From positions 1,622,001 through 1,686,000 of the forward strand of contig NZ_JAEKFI010000004.1 of assembly GCF_016650635.1 (NCBI RefSeq): 64,000 nt of DNA, written 5' to 3'. A model generated the notes under the pieces. The model did no database searches. It worked only from the letters and a program-made list of their open reading frames with translations, and had not been told where the DNA came from. Shown in pieces: positions 34,905-43,433 of the stretch. Numbering within the stretch: position 1 is the first letter of the stretch; each line of letters opens with the position of its first letter. The DNA is from Pseudomonas sp. TH43. GTDB taxonomy: Bacteria; Pseudomonadota; Gammaproteobacteria; Pseudomonadales; Pseudomonadaceae. Made by a program: the position numbers and the translations under genes.

Positions 34905-35740
34905 TTGAGCGAACAGCATCAGACGTTTGAAGGCCTCAAGTACCGAACCGACGGTGGAGTGGAGTACTGGTCTGCCCGAGACCTTGCCCCGCTGCTGGAA
35001 TACAGAACGTGGCGTAACTTCGAGAACGTTATCGCCAAGGCTATACAGGCTTGTGAACACGGTGATCATTCGGTATCCGACCATTTTGTTGAAGCCAGCA
35101 AAATGGTCTCCTTGGGGTCTGGTTCTCTGCGAGAACTGAAGGATTTTCACCTCTCCCGCTATGCCTGCTATTTAGTTGTCCAGAACGGAGATCCATCCAA
35201 GCCCGTCATCGCCGCAGGGCAAACCTACTTTGCGATTCAGACCCGACGTCAAGAGCTGACAGACGATGCCGAATTTCAAAGTCTAAGGGACGATCAGAAG
35301 CGTTTGCTGCTGCGCAATGAGTTGCGCGAGCACAACAAGCTTCTGGTTGAAACGGCACAGCAGGCAGGCGTTGAGACAGAATTGGATTTCGCCGTTTTCC
35401 AGAATCATGGATATCAAGGGCTCTACGGAGGACTTGATCAGAAAGCGATCCACCAGCGCAAAGGCCTCAAAAAAAGCCAAAAATTCTTGATCACATGGGC
35501 TCGACTGAACTGGCCGCTAATTTATTTCGAGCGACTCAGGCTGAAGATAAATTGCGTCGCGACAATGTTCAGGGCAAACAACAAGCTAACGAAGTTCACT
35601 TGCAGGTTGGTCGAAAAGTCAGAGAAACCATTTCCGAACTTGGCGGCACCATGCCAGAGGAGCTTCCAATGCCGGCTACCAGCATCAAGCAGTTGGAATC
35701 TGCGATCAAAAAATTGAAGGGTCGCGCCGAAGAAGAGTGA
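34905..35740 (+). pseudogene. dinD: dinD-like DNA-damage-inducible gene, frameshifted
   Basis: The first frame starts at a TTG (34905, with GAGG 8 bases upstream) and encodes a DinD-like protein (SEQHQTFEGLKYRTDGGVEY, WSARDLAPLLEYRTWRNFEN, FQNHGYQGLYGGL). After KGLKKSQK near 35484 it loses homology. The expected continuation, LDHMGSTELAANLFRATQAE through MPATSIKQLESAIKKLKGRA, is in the +1-shifted frame ending at 35740. The break is at a run of five A (35480-35484). One more A would restore a protein of about 278 residues, the usual DinD size. It is either a real one-base deletion, a sequencing error, or a slippage site. DinD is SOS-induced in E. coli and interferes with RecA filaments. Confidence 0.85.
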
Positions 35741-35754
35741 AACGGCCAGAACCA

Positions 35755-36474
35755 TTACTGCGAGTTCGACGCCACACTCTCCAACCGATACCCATACCCA
35801 TAAATCGTCAACAACTGCCACCCTCGATCCGCCGTCAGCCCCAGCTTGTTCCGCAGCCGATAAATATGCGTATCCAGCGGCCGCGACGACGCCATCTCCT
35901 CATGCGGCCAGAACCGCTCATACAGATAATCCCGTGACAACGGCCGGCCCAGATTGCTGAACAGACACCGCGCCAGTCGGTACTCACGCTCGGTCATGAC
36001 AATCGGCTTTCCCTCGCGAGTGACGGTCAGTTCAGCGTCATCAAAGGTCAGATCATTGAAGCTCAGCACTTCCGTCGCTGCCGCACGTTGCTGGCTGTGT
36101 CGACGCAATACCGCTGCCACCCGCGCCTTCAGCTCATTCGGTCGAAACGGTTTACTGACGTAATCATCAGCCCCCGCATTCAACGCCTGAACGATATCGC
36201 TCTCGCCATCGCGACTGGTCAGCATGATTGCCGCCGGTGGCGCTTCCATGTGCTCGCGGGTCCAGCGCAGCAGGGCCAGGCCGCTGAGGTCGGGCAATTG
36301 CCAGTCGAGGATCAGCAGGTCAAAGGTTTCCCGGCGCAGTTGCCTCAGCAGGTCTTCACCGCGCTCGAAGCTGTGCAGCGACCAGGGTTGTCCGCCAGCA
36401 TCGGCCATCTGTTGCAGGGTCTGCTCGACCCGGCGCAGTTCGGCGGGTTCGTCGTCCAGTATTGCAACGCGCAT
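35755..36474 (-). CDS. OmpR-family response regulator
   Basis: A 239-residue two-component regulator. The start at 36474 gives MRVAILDDEPAEL, whose acidic pair Asp7-Asp8 and phospho-acceptor Asp57 (LLILDWQLPD) form the receiver pocket, with Thr in MLTSRD and Lys in VSKPF. The C-terminal winged helix (residues ~140-235, TEREYRLARCLFSNLGRPLS and LDTHIYRLRNKLGL) binds DNA. It is divergent from the histidine kinase gene, with 167 bases between them. The genes are presumably partners. It converges with dinD, leaving 14 bases. Confidence 0.94.
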   Translation of the reverse strand: MRVAILDDEPAELRRVEQTLQQMADAGGQPWSLHSFERGEDLLRQLRRETFDLLILDWQLPDLSGLALLRWTREHMEAPPAAIMLTSRDGESDIVQALNAGADDYVSKPFRPNELKARVAAVLRRHSQQRAAATEVLSFNDLTFDDAELTVTREGKPIVMTEREYRLARCLFSNLGRPLSRDYLYERFWPHEEMASSRPLDTHIYRLRNKLGLTADRGWQLLTIYGYGYRLESVASNSQ

Positions 36475-36641
36475 ACGCGGTGGTTCCTTGTTGCTTGGGC
36501 AGTTGGCGGTCAACCATAGTCGCTCGGCCATTGCGATGAAAGTAAGCGGCCCGCCGTTGGTCGACGTCCGCTATGATTCTTCGGGTCATGACTCAGACCT
36601 GCGGCCCATGAAAGCATTCACCTGCCCTGCCATTTTTCCCC

Positions 36642-38174
36642 ATGAATAACACGCGTCGGCGTGAAAGCCGTGAGCCCAGCCAGGTACAGCGCCTGTTTCG
36701 CCAGTTGGTGCGCGAGTGGTTGTGGATAAGTCTAGTGCTGTTGCCGCTGACTGCGCTGCTGTCTTATCGCGCGCAGATCAACTTGCTCGATGTGGCTCCC
36801 GGTATTGGGGCGTTATTGTCGGTCGGTCTGGTGGCGTGTGTGCTGGGCCTATTGCTCTGGCGTCCGCGATGGGCGCTTTGGGTGACGCTGATCGGCATGG
36901 CTTGCGTGCTGTTGACCAGTGCGGGTCTGGCGGAGACGCGCCGCTGGTGGTCACCGACGCCGGCAGTACTGGGCATGTTGTTCGGCTATCTGATCTGGAA
37001 TTGGCGACGCCTCAGCGTGGTACTGACCTACTTCGGCTGGGAGCTGACACGTTTGGACAGCGAGCCAAAAGTCTTTCCCGAACGCCGCCGCACGCAGTTT
37101 ACTGGCGCTGATCGTTTGCAGGGTCAGATCATGGCCCTTGAGCAAGCCATGAGCCGCACCCGTGACACCCGGCGGTTTATCGCTGATGGTTTGGAATACT
37201 TGCCCGTCGCCACGCTGATCAGCGATCCCAAGGGGCGGATTCTGCTCGGCAATCGCAAGGCGCGGGATCTGTTCGACAGCGCGCTGGTGGGCAACGACGT
37301 TCTCGATCAACTGGCGGTGCTGGGCTATCCGGAATTATCCACAGAGCCGCGCCCGCAGCTATCAACCCTGCCGTTGCTGGAGTTTCGTGACCACAAGGAA
37401 CGCAGTCTGCGTCTTGAACGTGCTGCGTTGCTGCCGGTGGACGGTGACACACCAATCGGCTGGCTGCTGAGCCTTACCGACCTCAGCGCCGAACGCGCCG
37501 CCGAGGAACAACGCGGAGTGTTGCTGCGCTTCCTGTCGCACGATCTTCGCGCACCGCATTCGGCGATCCTCGCGCTGCTTGATGTACATCGTCATCAGGC
37601 TGGTGCGGACGCGCCATTGTTCGAGCAGATTGAACGGCAAGTGCGCCGAGCACTGGACCTCACCGATGGATTCGTCTTGCTGGCGAGGGCTGAGTCCGAG
37701 GCTTATCACTTTCAGCCCAGTCTGTTTGCGATGCTGGTGCTGGATGTACTCGACCAGGCCCTGCCGATCGCCCTACAGAACCGCATCGAACTGCTCCATG
37801 ACATGGATGAGCAATCTCAGGAACGATTGATAATGGCCGATCAGGGATTGCTGACCCGTGCGCTGTTCAATTTGCTGGAAAACGCCATCAAGTACAGCCC
37901 CGCGGATACCAGAATTCAGCTGCGCATCAGTTGCCATGAGGAATGGCTCCGCTGCGAGCTGATTGATCAAGGCAAAGGCATCGCCGCCGAAGAACTACCC
38001 GATCTGTTCAGCCAGTACCGACGCTTTTCCTCCGCTCAAGGCATCGATGGCGTGGGGCTGGGCCTGTCGATGGTCAAAGCCGTGGTCGATCACCACGGCG
38101 GCCGGATCGAATGCCGCAGCGTGGTCGATCAAGGCACCACGTTCCTGCTTGAATTACCGCTGATCCCCGAGTGA
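36642..38174 (+). CDS. membrane sensor histidine kinase, apparently without its CHASE2 sensor domain
   Basis: A 510-residue kinase. The N-terminus has one membrane segment (WLWISLVLLPLTALLSY), then at once three more (ALLSVGLVACVLGLLLW, ALWVTLIGMACVLLTSAGL, PTPAVLGMLFGYLIWNW). A PAS-like domain follows, then the H box FLSHDLRAPHS with His300, N box LLENAIKYSP, G1 DQGKGIA and G2 GVGLGLSM. The WW-P...LGxLxxYxxWxWRRL segment and EPKVFPERR are typical of CHASE2-type kinases, but the ~200-residue periplasmic CHASE2 domain that should separate the first two membrane segments is missing. What it senses is therefore unclear. Confidence 0.9.
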   Translation: MNNTRRRESREPSQVQRLFRQLVREWLWISLVLLPLTALLSYRAQINLLDVAPGIGALLSVGLVACVLGLLLWRPRWALWVTLIGMACVLLTSAGLAETRRWWSPTPAVLGMLFGYLIWNWRRLSVVLTYFGWELTRLDSEPKVFPERRRTQFTGADRLQGQIMALEQAMSRTRDTRRFIADGLEYLPVATLISDPKGRILLGNRKARDLFDSALVGNDVLDQLAVLGYPELSTEPRPQLSTLPLLEFRDHKERSLRLERAALLPVDGDTPIGWLLSLTDLSAERAAEEQRGVLLRFLSHDLRAPHSAILALLDVHRHQAGADAPLFEQIERQVRRALDLTDGFVLLARAESEAYHFQPSLFAMLVLDVLDQALPIALQNRIELLHDMDEQSQERLIMADQGLLTRALFNLLENAIKYSPADTRIQLRISCHEEWLRCELIDQGKGIAAEELPDLFSQYRRFSSAQGIDGVGLGLSMVKAVVDHHGGRIECRSVVDQGTTFLLELPLIPE

Positions 38175-38182
38175 ACAGGCAC

Positions 38183-38213
38183 AAAAAAACCGGCTATATC
38201 AGCCGGTTTTTTT
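38183..38213 (+). terminator. terminator after the histidine kinase gene
   Basis: ACCGGCT and AGCCGGT pair around ATATC. Seven A precede the stem and seven T follow, so it may work both ways. The 168-base gap up to plsC also holds an AT-rich stretch and a perfect DnaA 9-mer (38329-38337). Confidence 0.93.
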
Positions 38214-38342
38214 ACATCCGAAAAAAACTTATGCACCTTTTACGGTCTTTTATGAGCTTGAGAAATATATAAGTAAATCAATTACTTAATATCAAGATTC
38301 AAGCCTTTTCAGAAAAACCGTACACAGCTTATCCACAAAATC

Positions 38343-39122
38343 TCAGACAGCGATTTGATCATTTGCAGCAGGTGCCTGCGGGGCGGGTGGTAGCGAACCC
38401 ATTTCGCGCTGAGTCTTCTCGTTCCAGGCTTGCACCCGGTCGTTCAACTCAGCGATGGCGCGCGGGCCAGTGCCTTCGGCGTACATCGGTTCACCAATGA
38501 CCACGGTGATCACACCAGACTTCTTGCCCCAACCGATTTTCGGCCAGAACTTGCCGGCATTGTGTGCAATCGGCAGCACGGGAAGCGCCGCATTCACCGC
38601 CAAAGCGCTACCACTGCGGGAAAACTTGCCGACGGTGCCGTAGGGTACGCGTGTACCTTCGGGGAAGATCAGTACCCAAACGTTGTCCTTGAGCAGCTCA
38701 TCACCTTTGGCGGCGACTTGCTTGAGCGCCGCTTTCGGGTTGTCCCGATCAATCGCGATCGGCCGCAGCATGGCCATGGCCCAGCCGAAAAACGGCACGT
38801 AGAGCAATTCGCGCTTGAGCACCTGGCTCAATGGCGAGAAATAAGCAGAGAGAAAGAACGTCTCCCAAGTGCTCTGGTGGTTCGATTGAATCACGCAGGG
38901 CCGGTCAGGCACGTTTTGCGCGCCTTTGATTTCGTAACGAATACCGAGGAACACCTTGGTCAACCACAAGGCGCAACGGCACCAGTACACGTTGATAAAA
39001 CGATAGCGCGCCTTGAATGGCAAAAACGGCGCGATAAAAAAACTCAAGCTGCACCACAGCAGGGAGGTGGTGCCCAGCAGCAGGTAAAAGAGAAAAATTC
39101 TGATGGCCCGCAGTATCGACAT
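38343..39122 (-). CDS. plsC: 1-acyl-sn-glycerol-3-phosphate acyltransferase (PlsC/HdtS type)
   Basis: This inner-membrane enzyme transfers an acyl chain to lysophosphatidic acid to make phosphatidic acid. It has 259 residues. N-terminal hydrophobic segments (IRIFLFYLLLGTTSLLWCSL) precede the PlsC domain with catalytic block NHQSTWE (an H-x4-E form rather than H-x4-D), RPIAIDRD, the substrate block FPEGTR, and LPVLPIAHN. From established knowledge, the corresponding gene of P. fluorescens F113 (hdtS) was linked to acyl-homoserine lactone synthesis and later shown to act as this acyltransferase. Orthology is inferred from position and sequence memory. Confidence 0.92.
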   Translation of the reverse strand: MSILRAIRIFLFYLLLGTTSLLWCSLSFFIAPFLPFKARYRFINVYWCRCALWLTKVFLGIRYEIKGAQNVPDRPCVIQSNHQSTWETFFLSAYFSPLSQVLKRELLYVPFFGWAMAMLRPIAIDRDNPKAALKQVAAKGDELLKDNVWVLIFPEGTRVPYGTVGKFSRSGSALAVNAALPVLPIAHNAGKFWPKIGWGKKSGVITVVIGEPMYAEGTGPRAIAELNDRVQAWNEKTQREMGSLPPAPQAPAANDQIAV

Positions 39123-39205
39123 AGTGACGTTTACCGTTACGGGGCAATGCCCGAGTGTTCAAGCGCACTCCCGATCAATCCCTGGTCAGGAATTTCAGAA
39201 GTACT

Positions 39206-39739
39206 CTAGTTGTGGATAAGTTCTGCGGCAATCGCCGCCAGATCGTCAAAAATCAGAGTGCCAACCGGCAGGGTTTTGCCCTGAGTCTTTGCGCCTTTCC
39301 CGGTCTTTACCAAAACTGGCTGTGAATCGACGGCTTTGGCGGCCTCCAGGTCACCAAGGCTGTCGCCGACGAACCAGACATTGGCCAGGTCGACGTTGTA
39401 ATGCGCCGCAATGGTTTTCAACATCCCCGGTTTCGGTTTGCGGCAATCGCAGCCCTCGTCCGGCCCATGCGGGCAATACACGATCAGCCCGACGTCACCG
39501 CCCTGCTCCGCCACCAACTCGCGCAGGCGCGCGTGCATGGCGTCGAGGGTGGCGAGGTCGTAGTAGCCGCGAGCAATGCCCGACTGGTTGGTGGCGATCG
39601 CCACCGTCCAGCCGGCCTTGCTCAACTGCGCAATCGCCTCGATCGAGCCGGGCAACGGAATCCACTCCGCGACTGACTTGATGTAAGCGTCGGAGTCGTA
39701 ATTGATCACTCCGTCCCGATCGAGAATCAGCAGTTTCAA
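39206..39739 (-). CDS. gmhB: D-glycero-beta-D-manno-heptose-1,7-bisphosphate 7-phosphatase
   Basis: A HAD-family phosphatase of 177 residues in the ADP-heptose pathway for lipopolysaccharide core. The TTG start at 39739 gives MKLLILDRDGVINYDSDAYI, with the nucleophile motif DRDGVIN at the N-terminus, and GAGG lies upstream. The longer frame is not conserved. It has ATNQSGIARG, a zinc site with CPHGPDEGCDC, and the motif WFVGDSLGDLEAA. It follows glyS by 10 bases on the same strand. Confidence 0.93.
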   Translation of the reverse strand: MKLLILDRDGVINYDSDAYIKSVAEWIPLPGSIEAIAQLSKAGWTVAIATNQSGIARGYYDLATLDAMHARLRELVAEQGGDVGLIVYCPHGPDEGCDCRKPKPGMLKTIAAHYNVDLANVWFVGDSLGDLEAAKAVDSQPVLVKTGKGAKTQGKTLPVGTLIFDDLAAIAAELIHN

Positions 39740-39749
39740 CAGCAATCCC

Positions 39750-41804
39750 TCAACCCAGCAGCGAAATGTCGGCAACACCGAGGAACAAGCCACGCAGACG
39801 CGCCAGCAGCGCGTAACGGTTGGCCCGTACATTGGCGTCGTCTGCATTGACCATCACCGCGTCGAAGAACGCGTCGACCGGCTCGCGCAATGCCGCCAGA
39901 CGTGCCAGCGATTCGTTGTACTGGCGCGCCGCAGCCATCGGCTGGACAGCCTGATCCGCTTGCTGGATCGCCGAGTACAGCGAGAACTCGTTGGCGTTGT
40001 CGAAGTACTTGGCTTCGACCACGCTCGGTACCGAGCCTTCGACTTTGCTCAACAGGTTCGATACACGCTTGTTCACCGCCGCCAGCGCTGCCGCTTCCGG
40101 CAGTTTGCGGAAAGCTTGCACCGCTTGCACACGCTGGTCGAAGTCCAGCGCCGAACCCGGCTTCAGGGCACGCACCGACAGGTAAGTGGCGACATCGACG
40201 CCTTCGTCTTCGTAACGCGCCCGCAGACGGTCGAAGATGAATTCCAGCACGGCTTCGTTGAGGCCGGCAGCCTTGACCTTGGCACCGAACGCATTCACGG
40301 CGAAGGCCACGGCGTCGTTCAGGTCGAGATCGAGTTTCTTCTCGATCAGGATACGCAGCACGCCGAGTGCCGCACGGCGCAGGGCATACGGGTCTTTGCT
40401 GCCGGTGGGCAGCATGCCGATACCGAAGATACCGACCAGGGTGTCGAGCTTGTCAGCGATCGCAACGGCTGCACCGGTCAGGGTCGCCGGCAGTTCAGCA
40501 CCGGCACCGCGCGGCATGTATTGCTCGTTCAGCGCCAGCGCGACGTCTTCCGGCTCGCCGTCATTGAGGGCGTAGTAGTAACCGGCAACACCTTGCATCT
40601 CCGGGAACTCGCCGACCATTTCGGTGGCCAGGTCGCACTTCGACAGCAGGCCAGCGCGGGCAGCCCACGAGGCGTTGCCGCCAATGCGCGCGGCGATGTA
40701 CGCAGCCAGTTTCGATACGCGCTCGGCCTTGTCGTAGACGCTGCCGAGTTTTTCCTGGAACACCACGTTCTGCAGGCGCAGGTTGAATTCTTCGAGTTTC
40801 TGCTTCTTGTCTTGCTTGAAGAAGAACTCGGCGTCGGTCAGGCGTGGGCGAACCACTTTCTCGTTACCGGCGATGATCTGCTGCGGGTCTTTGCTTTCGA
40901 TGTTGGCCACAGTGATGAAACGTGGCAGCAACTTGCCATCGGCATCCAGCAGGCAGAAGTACTTCTGGTTGTCCTGCATGGTAGTGATCAGCGCTTCTTG
41001 CGGCACATCGAGGAAGCGTTCCTCGAACGAGCACACCAGCGGCACCGGCCATTCAACCAGCGCGGTCACTTCGTCGAGCAGTGCCGGCGGCACGATTGCC
41101 GTGCCTTCCTGGCGGGTAGCCAGCTCTTCGGTGCGTTTGCTGATGATCTCGCGACGCTCGTTGGCGTCGGCCAGTACGTAAGCGGCACGCAGGTCAGCGA
41201 GGTAGCTCGACGGCGAACCGATGCGCACGCTTTCCGGGTGATGGAAGCGGTGACCACGGGAATCACGGCCAGCCTTCTGCGCGAGGATGGTGCAGTCGAT
41301 GACCTGGTCACCGAGCAGCATCACCAGCCATTGGGTCGGACGCACGAACTCTTCCTTGCGCGCACCCCAACGCATACGTTTCGGGATTGGCAGGTCGTTC
41401 AGCGAATCTTCGACGATGGTCGGCAGCAGGCTTGCGGTCGGCTTGCCGGCGATGCTCTGGCTGTAGCGCAGTTTCGGGCCGCTCTGATCGATTTCGCTCA
41501 GATCAACGCCGCACTTCTTGGCGAAGCCCAGGGCTGCTTGCGTTGGATTGCCATCAGCGTCGAACGCCGCCTGACGTGGCGGGCCGTCAAGGTTGATGCT
41601 GCGATCAGGTTGCTGGGTGGCCAGCGCGGTGATCAGCACAGCCAGACGACGCGGCGCGGCGTAGACGGTTTTGGTCTCGTAGTTCAGGCCAGCGGCTTGC
41701 AGGCCCTTGTCGATACCGGCGAGGAACGCCTCAGCCAAGGTGTTCAGGGCTTTCGGTGGCAGTTCTTCGGTGCCCAGTTCAACCAGAAAATCTTGCGCAC
41801 TCAT
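39750..41804 (-). CDS. glyS: glycine--tRNA ligase beta subunit
   Basis: The 684-residue tRNA-recognition subunit of the bacterial alpha2beta2 glycyl-tRNA synthetase. It begins MSAQDFLVELGTEELPPKAL, contains HRFHHPESVRIGS, and ends in an anticodon-binding helical region with FFDAVMVNADD. Its start overlaps the glyQ stop by four bases (ATGA), so the two subunits are coupled. gmhB follows. Confidence 0.98.
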   Translation of the reverse strand: MSAQDFLVELGTEELPPKALNTLAEAFLAGIDKGLQAAGLNYETKTVYAAPRRLAVLITALATQQPDRSINLDGPPRQAAFDADGNPTQAALGFAKKCGVDLSEIDQSGPKLRYSQSIAGKPTASLLPTIVEDSLNDLPIPKRMRWGARKEEFVRPTQWLVMLLGDQVIDCTILAQKAGRDSRGHRFHHPESVRIGSPSSYLADLRAAYVLADANERREIISKRTEELATRQEGTAIVPPALLDEVTALVEWPVPLVCSFEERFLDVPQEALITTMQDNQKYFCLLDADGKLLPRFITVANIESKDPQQIIAGNEKVVRPRLTDAEFFFKQDKKQKLEEFNLRLQNVVFQEKLGSVYDKAERVSKLAAYIAARIGGNASWAARAGLLSKCDLATEMVGEFPEMQGVAGYYYALNDGEPEDVALALNEQYMPRGAGAELPATLTGAAVAIADKLDTLVGIFGIGMLPTGSKDPYALRRAALGVLRILIEKKLDLDLNDAVAFAVNAFGAKVKAAGLNEAVLEFIFDRLRARYEDEGVDVATYLSVRALKPGSALDFDQRVQAVQAFRKLPEAAALAAVNKRVSNLLSKVEGSVPSVVEAKYFDNANEFSLYSAIQQADQAVQPMAAARQYNESLARLAALREPVDAFFDAVMVNADDANVRANRYALLARLRGLFLGVADISLLG

Positions 41805-42754
41805 TGTGCTGCCTCCAGCTTGGCCAGTACTTCGTCACGCAGGTCCGGGGTCGCCATCGGGAAGCCCAGCTTGGCGCGTGCCAGCAGGTAGGCTTGCGCA
41901 ACGGAACGCGCCAGAGCGCGTACGCGCAGAATGTATTGCTGACGCGCGGTCACCGAGATTGCCCGGCGCGCATCCAGCAGGTTGAAGGTATGCGACGCCT
42001 TCAAGACCATTTCGTAGCTCGGCAACGGCAGCGGCTGGTCGAGTTCGATCAGGCGCTTGGCTTCGCTTTCATAGAAATCGAACAGTTCGAACAGCTTATC
42101 GACGTTGGCGTGTTCGAAGTTGTAAGTGGACTGCTCCACTTCGTTCTGGTGGAACACGTCGCCGTAGGTGACTTTGCCCATCGGGCCGTCAGCCCAGACC
42201 AGGTCGTAGACCGAATCCACGCCTTGCAGGTACATGGCCAGACGCTCGAGACCGTAAGTGATCTCGCCGGTCACCGGGTAGCACTCGATGCCGCCCGCCT
42301 GCTGGAAGTAAGTGAACTGGGTCACTTCCATGCCGTTCAGCCAGACTTCCCAGCCCAGACCCCAGGCGCCGAGGGTCGGCGATTCCCAGTTGTCTTCGAC
42401 GAAGCGAATGTCGTGGACCAACGGGTCCAGGCCGACATGCTTGAGGGAGCCCAGGTACAGTTCCTGGAAGTTGTCCGGGTTCGGCTTCAGGACCACCTGG
42501 AACTGGTAGTAGTGCTGCAGACGGTTCGGATTTTCGCCGTAACGGCCGTCAGTCGGACGGCGGCTTGGCTGCACGTACGCGGCGTTCCAGGTTTCCGGGC
42601 CGATGGCGCGCAGGAATGTCGCGGTGTGGAAAGTGCCGGCGCCTACTTCCATATCGTAGGGCTGAAGTACCACACAACCTTGCTCGGCCCAGTATTGCTG
42701 GAGCGCGAGGATCAAGTCTTGGAAGGTACGCACGGCTGGCGTAGGCTGGCTCAC
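41801..42754 (-). CDS. glyQ: glycine--tRNA ligase alpha subunit
   Basis: The 317-residue catalytic subunit of glycyl-tRNA synthetase. The GTG at 42754 gives MSQPTPAVRTFQDLILALQQ. The frame upstream of it overlaps the divergent tag gene and is not conserved. The class II core includes GAGTFHTATFLRAIGPE, YVQPSRRPTDGRYGENPNRL and ECYPVTGEITYGLERLAMYL. It is divergent from tag with an 81-base gap. Confidence 0.97.
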   Translation of the reverse strand: MSQPTPAVRTFQDLILALQQYWAEQGCVVLQPYDMEVGAGTFHTATFLRAIGPETWNAAYVQPSRRPTDGRYGENPNRLQHYYQFQVVLKPNPDNFQELYLGSLKHVGLDPLVHDIRFVEDNWESPTLGAWGLGWEVWLNGMEVTQFTYFQQAGGIECYPVTGEITYGLERLAMYLQGVDSVYDLVWADGPMGKVTYGDVFHQNEVEQSTYNFEHANVDKLFELFDFYESEAKRLIELDQPLPLPSYEMVLKASHTFNLLDARRAISVTARQQYILRVRALARSVAQAYLLARAKLGFPMATPDLRDEVLAKLEAAQ

Positions 42755-42835
42755 GAAATTCACCTGTTTCTTGGGCTGCGATTTAAAGAGCGGGAGTATA
42801 CCCGATTCATTGCTGCGCACGCCCCCTGGAGCCTT

Positions 42836-43393
42836 ATGCCACGCTGCTTTTGGTGTACCGAAGATCCGCTGTACATGGCTTATCACGACCAGGAGTGGGG
42901 CACGCCGCTACGCGATGCGCAGGGTTTGTTCGAGTTGCTTTTGCTCGAAGGGTTCCAGGCCGGCCTGTCCTGGATCACCGTGTTGCGCAAACGCGAGCGC
43001 TATCGCGAGGTGTTGTTCGGCTTCGATGTGCAACGCGTGGCGCAGATGAGCGACGCCGAAATCGAAGCGTTGATGCTCGATCCGGGGATCATCCGCAACC
43101 GCCTCAAACTCAATGCCGCGCGCCGTAATGCCCAGGCCTGGCTGGCGTTGGAGGATCCGGTGACGTTCCTCTGGTCGTTCGTCAACGACACGCCGATCAT
43201 CAATCATTTCAAGGATCGCAGCGAAGTCCCGGCGATCACCCCCATCGCTGTGGCGATGAGCAAAGGTCTGAAAAAGGCCGGGTTCACGTTCGTCGGACCG
43301 ACCATTTGCTACGCGCTGATGCAGGCTTCGGGCATGGTCATGGACCACACCCGGGACTGCGACCGCTACGCGCAGCTGGCCAACGGCGGTTAG
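42836..43393 (+). CDS. tag: DNA-3-methyladenine glycosylase I
   Basis: Tag removes 3-methyladenine from alkylated DNA. It has 185 residues, starting MPRCFWCTEDPLYMAYHDQE. The Cys and His residues near both ends (PRCFWC, MDHTRDCDRY) form the structural zinc site of the family. FELLLLEGFQAGLSWITVL is the conserved helix-hairpin core. The frame is open far upstream but that part is antisense to glyQ, so the ATG at 42836 is used. The lipid A acyltransferase follows 40 bases on. Confidence 0.96.
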   Translation: MPRCFWCTEDPLYMAYHDQEWGTPLRDAQGLFELLLLEGFQAGLSWITVLRKRERYREVLFGFDVQRVAQMSDAEIEALMLDPGIIRNRLKLNAARRNAQAWLALEDPVTFLWSFVNDTPIINHFKDRSEVPAITPIAVAMSKGLKKAGFTFVGPTICYALMQASGMVMDHTRDCDRYAQLANGG

Positions 43394-43433
43394 AATGGCC
43401 GCCTCGCGCACCGCACAAGATCAGGAGTGACCT

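Noticed and set aside
34700..34905. A LexA box for dinD
   Set aside because: No CTGT-N8-ACAG could be found. Only the TACATACAA inverted repeat is present.
39702..41891. A 729-codon open frame antisense to glyS
   Set aside because: It is a shadow of glyS. The sense protein is clearly the real one.
41756..42835. An N-terminal extension of tag by 360 codons
   Set aside because: The extension is antisense to glyQ. The conserved glycosylase begins at 42836.
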